Part shown: positions 62,837 through 64,000 of the stretch, piece after piece
Layout of the letters: each line of letters opens with the position of its first letter
How positions within the stretch are numbered: the stretch's first letter is position 1
Program-made: the position numbers and the translations under genes
Notes under the pieces: model-generated
The model's input: only the letters and a program-made list of their open reading frames with translations
Database searches by the model: none
What the model was told of the DNA's origin: nothing
NCBI GenBank assembly: GCA_003168265.1
Contig: PMSV01000013.1
Coordinates: forward strand, 1-64,000
DNA: 64,000 bases
Origin: Chitinophagaceae bacterium
Lineage (GTDB): Bacteria > Bacteroidota > Bacteroidia > Chitinophagales > Chitinophagaceae
Reading direction: 5' to 3'

Positions 62837-63523
62837 ATGTTATCGGCTACTCATATTAACAAGTCTTACGGTAAGCTTCAGGTGCTGAAAAACGTAGATG
62901 TACGCATAGCAAAGGGGGAGATTGTTTGTATATCCGGTCCTTCGGGCTCCGGCAAAAGTACCTTATTGCATATCCTGGGTACTCTATCTAAGCCGGATTC
63001 GGGAGAGATCGTGCTGAGCGATAAGCTGGTTAGCGCATTGAAGGGAAAAGAATTGGCTGCTTTCCGGAACCGCCATATCGGTTTTGTATTTCAGTTCCAT
63101 CATCTGTTGCCGGAGTTTTCCGCACTCGAGAATGCCTGTGTTCCGGGCTGGATCGCCGGCAGGAAGCGCGCAGAAGTAGAGCAGCGGGCCAGGGATTTGC
63201 TGGTAACCCTGGGCATCGGAGAACGTCTGGATAACCGTCCTTCGGAGCTGTCCGGAGGCGAACAGCAAAGGGTAGCTGTAGCAAGGGCCCTGATCAACAA
63301 TCCGGATATCATATTTGCGGATGAACCGACGGGCAACCTGGATTCGGTGCATGCGCGAGAATTGCATCAATTGTTTTTTGACCTGCGGGAGAAATTCAAC
63401 CAGACATTTCTGATTGTTACTCATAATGAAGAACTCGCGCAAATGAGTGACAGGATTTTGCATATGCGGGATGGGGAGATATTGGGGAGTGAAGGGGTGG
63501 CTCCCGCGGGAGCGGTACTGTAG
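62837..63523 (+). CDS. lolD: ABC transporter ATP-binding protein, LolD type
   Basis: The 228-residue ATPase has Walker A GPSGSGKSTLLHIL (about 34-47), the Q-loop FVFQFHHLLPEFSALENA (about 80-97), the signature LSGGEQQRVAVARAL (about 138-152), Walker B IIFADEPTGNLD (about 158-169) and the H-loop LIVTHNEEL (about 192-200). The pattern fits LolD, which with LolC/E lifts lipoproteins from the inner membrane. The partner permease is not next to it. The gene stop lies four bases from the 3' end of the adenosyltransferase gene on the other strand. Confidence 0.87.
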   Translation: MLSATHINKSYGKLQVLKNVDVRIAKGEIVCISGPSGSGKSTLLHILGTLSKPDSGEIVLSDKLVSALKGKELAAFRNRHIGFVFQFHHLLPEFSALENACVPGWIAGRKRAEVEQRARDLLVTLGIGERLDNRPSELSGGEQQRVAVARALINNPDIIFADEPTGNLDSVHARELHQLFFDLREKFNQTFLIVTHNEELAQMSDRILHMRDGEILGSEGVAPAGAVL

Positions 63524-63527
63524 AAAA

Positions 63528-64000
63528 TTAAATGCGGGGCTGCCAGGGGATTTCAACCACATTGAGCTCCTTACTGAGGTGGCGGGAGAGCACGAAGAAA
63601 AAATCACTCAGGCGATTCAGGTATTTGAGGACGAGGGGTTCGACATGGCCATTGTTCTCATTGAGAAGGACACAGATCCTTTCAGCGCGCCGGCAAACGC
63701 AGCGAACGACATGCGCAGTAGATACGGTGACATGTCCTCCAGGAAGGACAAAATGCTTCATTTCGGGAAGCTCCTCATTCATGCGGTCGATCTCTTTTTC
63801 CAGGAGGTCCACATCTGTTTCTTTAAGATCGGGTATGAGCAGGGAAGACTCTTTAACGGGATCGCAGGCAAGTGAGGAACCAATGGTAAAAAGGCGGTCC
63901 TGAACTTCTTTCAGGATGGTAGTGTCATATGCAATTCCGACCTGGTCACGAAGCAGGCCGAGGAAGGAGTTGAGCTCGTCAACCGAACCATAGGCTTCGA
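63528..64000 (-). CDS. Cob(I)alamin adenosyltransferase (PduO/MMAB type), 3' part
   Basis: The frame is open from the right edge to a TAA at 63528-63530, so the start lies beyond the window. About 156 residues are seen. They begin within EAYGSVDELNSFLGLLRDQV, the ATP-binding N-terminal signature of this family, and end with LPGGHVTVSTAHVVRCVCRR (about 95 residues from the first) and AERICVLL, then LKYLNRLSDFFFVLSRHL. It transfers the adenosyl group of ATP to cobalamin, making the cofactor of methylmalonyl-CoA mutase. All family motifs in this part are intact. Confidence 0.92.
   Translation of the reverse strand, partial: EAYGSVDELNSFLGLLRDQVGIAYDTTILKEVQDRLFTIGSSLACDPVKESSLLIPDLKETDVDLLEKEIDRMNEELPEMKHFVLPGGHVTVSTAHVVRCVCRRAERICVLLNENNGHVEPLVLKYLNRLSDFFFVLSRHLSKELNVVEIPWQPRI

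Noticed and set aside
63500-63513. Perfect palindrome GCTCCCGCGGGAGC at the end of lolD
   Set aside because: It lies inside coding sequence with no T-run behind it; it may be chance. No claim of termination is made.

Overview
The window looks like chromosomal DNA of a Bacteroidota bacterium, most likely of the Chitinophagales/Chitinophagaceae type. The evidence is a PorT-like barrel next to ubiE, a type IX secretion C-terminal domain remnant, promoters of the TTTG / TAnnTTTG type, a split F1 ATPase operon (atpDC apart from the rest), a dcw cluster without murF or ddl, an MraY with a long periplasmic loop, an FtsZ with a very long tail, and several small families typical of the phylum. LpxB, LolD and outer-membrane proteins show a Gram-negative envelope. 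MurE carries the DNPR signature of meso-diaminopimelate ligases.

Region 1 (about 1-9.8 kb) is an accessory mosaic. It has a papain-fold-like protein, a nucleosidase-like gene broken into an AraC fragment, an isolated peptidase-like fragment, a GNAT enzyme, an ABC permease tail, a small DoxX-like membrane protein and a decayed secreted protein. Two ArsR-SRPBCC modules lie here. Their promoters share the same geometry but carry different 16-bp operators. A beta-CASP metallo-beta-lactamase-fold ribonuclease-like protein closes the region.

Region 2 (9.9-34.9 kb) is mixed housekeeping. A 1173-residue fusion joins GH18, NodB deacetylase and GT2 synthase modules. Next come porT-ubiE-dsbD with a free DsbD alpha domain, purQ, an FkbM methyltransferase and twin alpha/beta hydrolases. 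A lineage-specific secreted-protein/DUF6427/DUF6728 group follows, then lpxB-surE, a solitary atpG, scpB-lysA, a membrane-anchored papain protease with a thioredoxin-like neighbour, dnaX and a large GNAT-like protein.

Region 3 (35.1-40.7 kb) holds atpD-atpC, yqgE, a histidine kinase without an adjacent regulator, queA and a DUF3052-like gene.

Region 4 (40.8-57.6 kb) is a complete division and cell wall cluster on the plus strand: mraZ, rsmH, ftsL, ftsI, murE, mraY, murD, ftsW, murG, murC, ftsQ, ftsA, ftsZ. A likely MraZ operator lies in front and a strong terminator behind. The Mur ligases and MraY/MurG make lipid II, FtsW/FtsI polymerise it, and FtsQ/L/A/Z form the divisome.

Region 5 (57.6-64 kb) has a Nif3-like protein, a zinc-ribbon coiled-coil protein, recN, a small membrane protein, fabI, a DUF2795 protein, lolD and the 3' part of a cobalamin adenosyltransferase gene. 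I saw no tRNA, rRNA, CRISPR array or intact insertion sequence.
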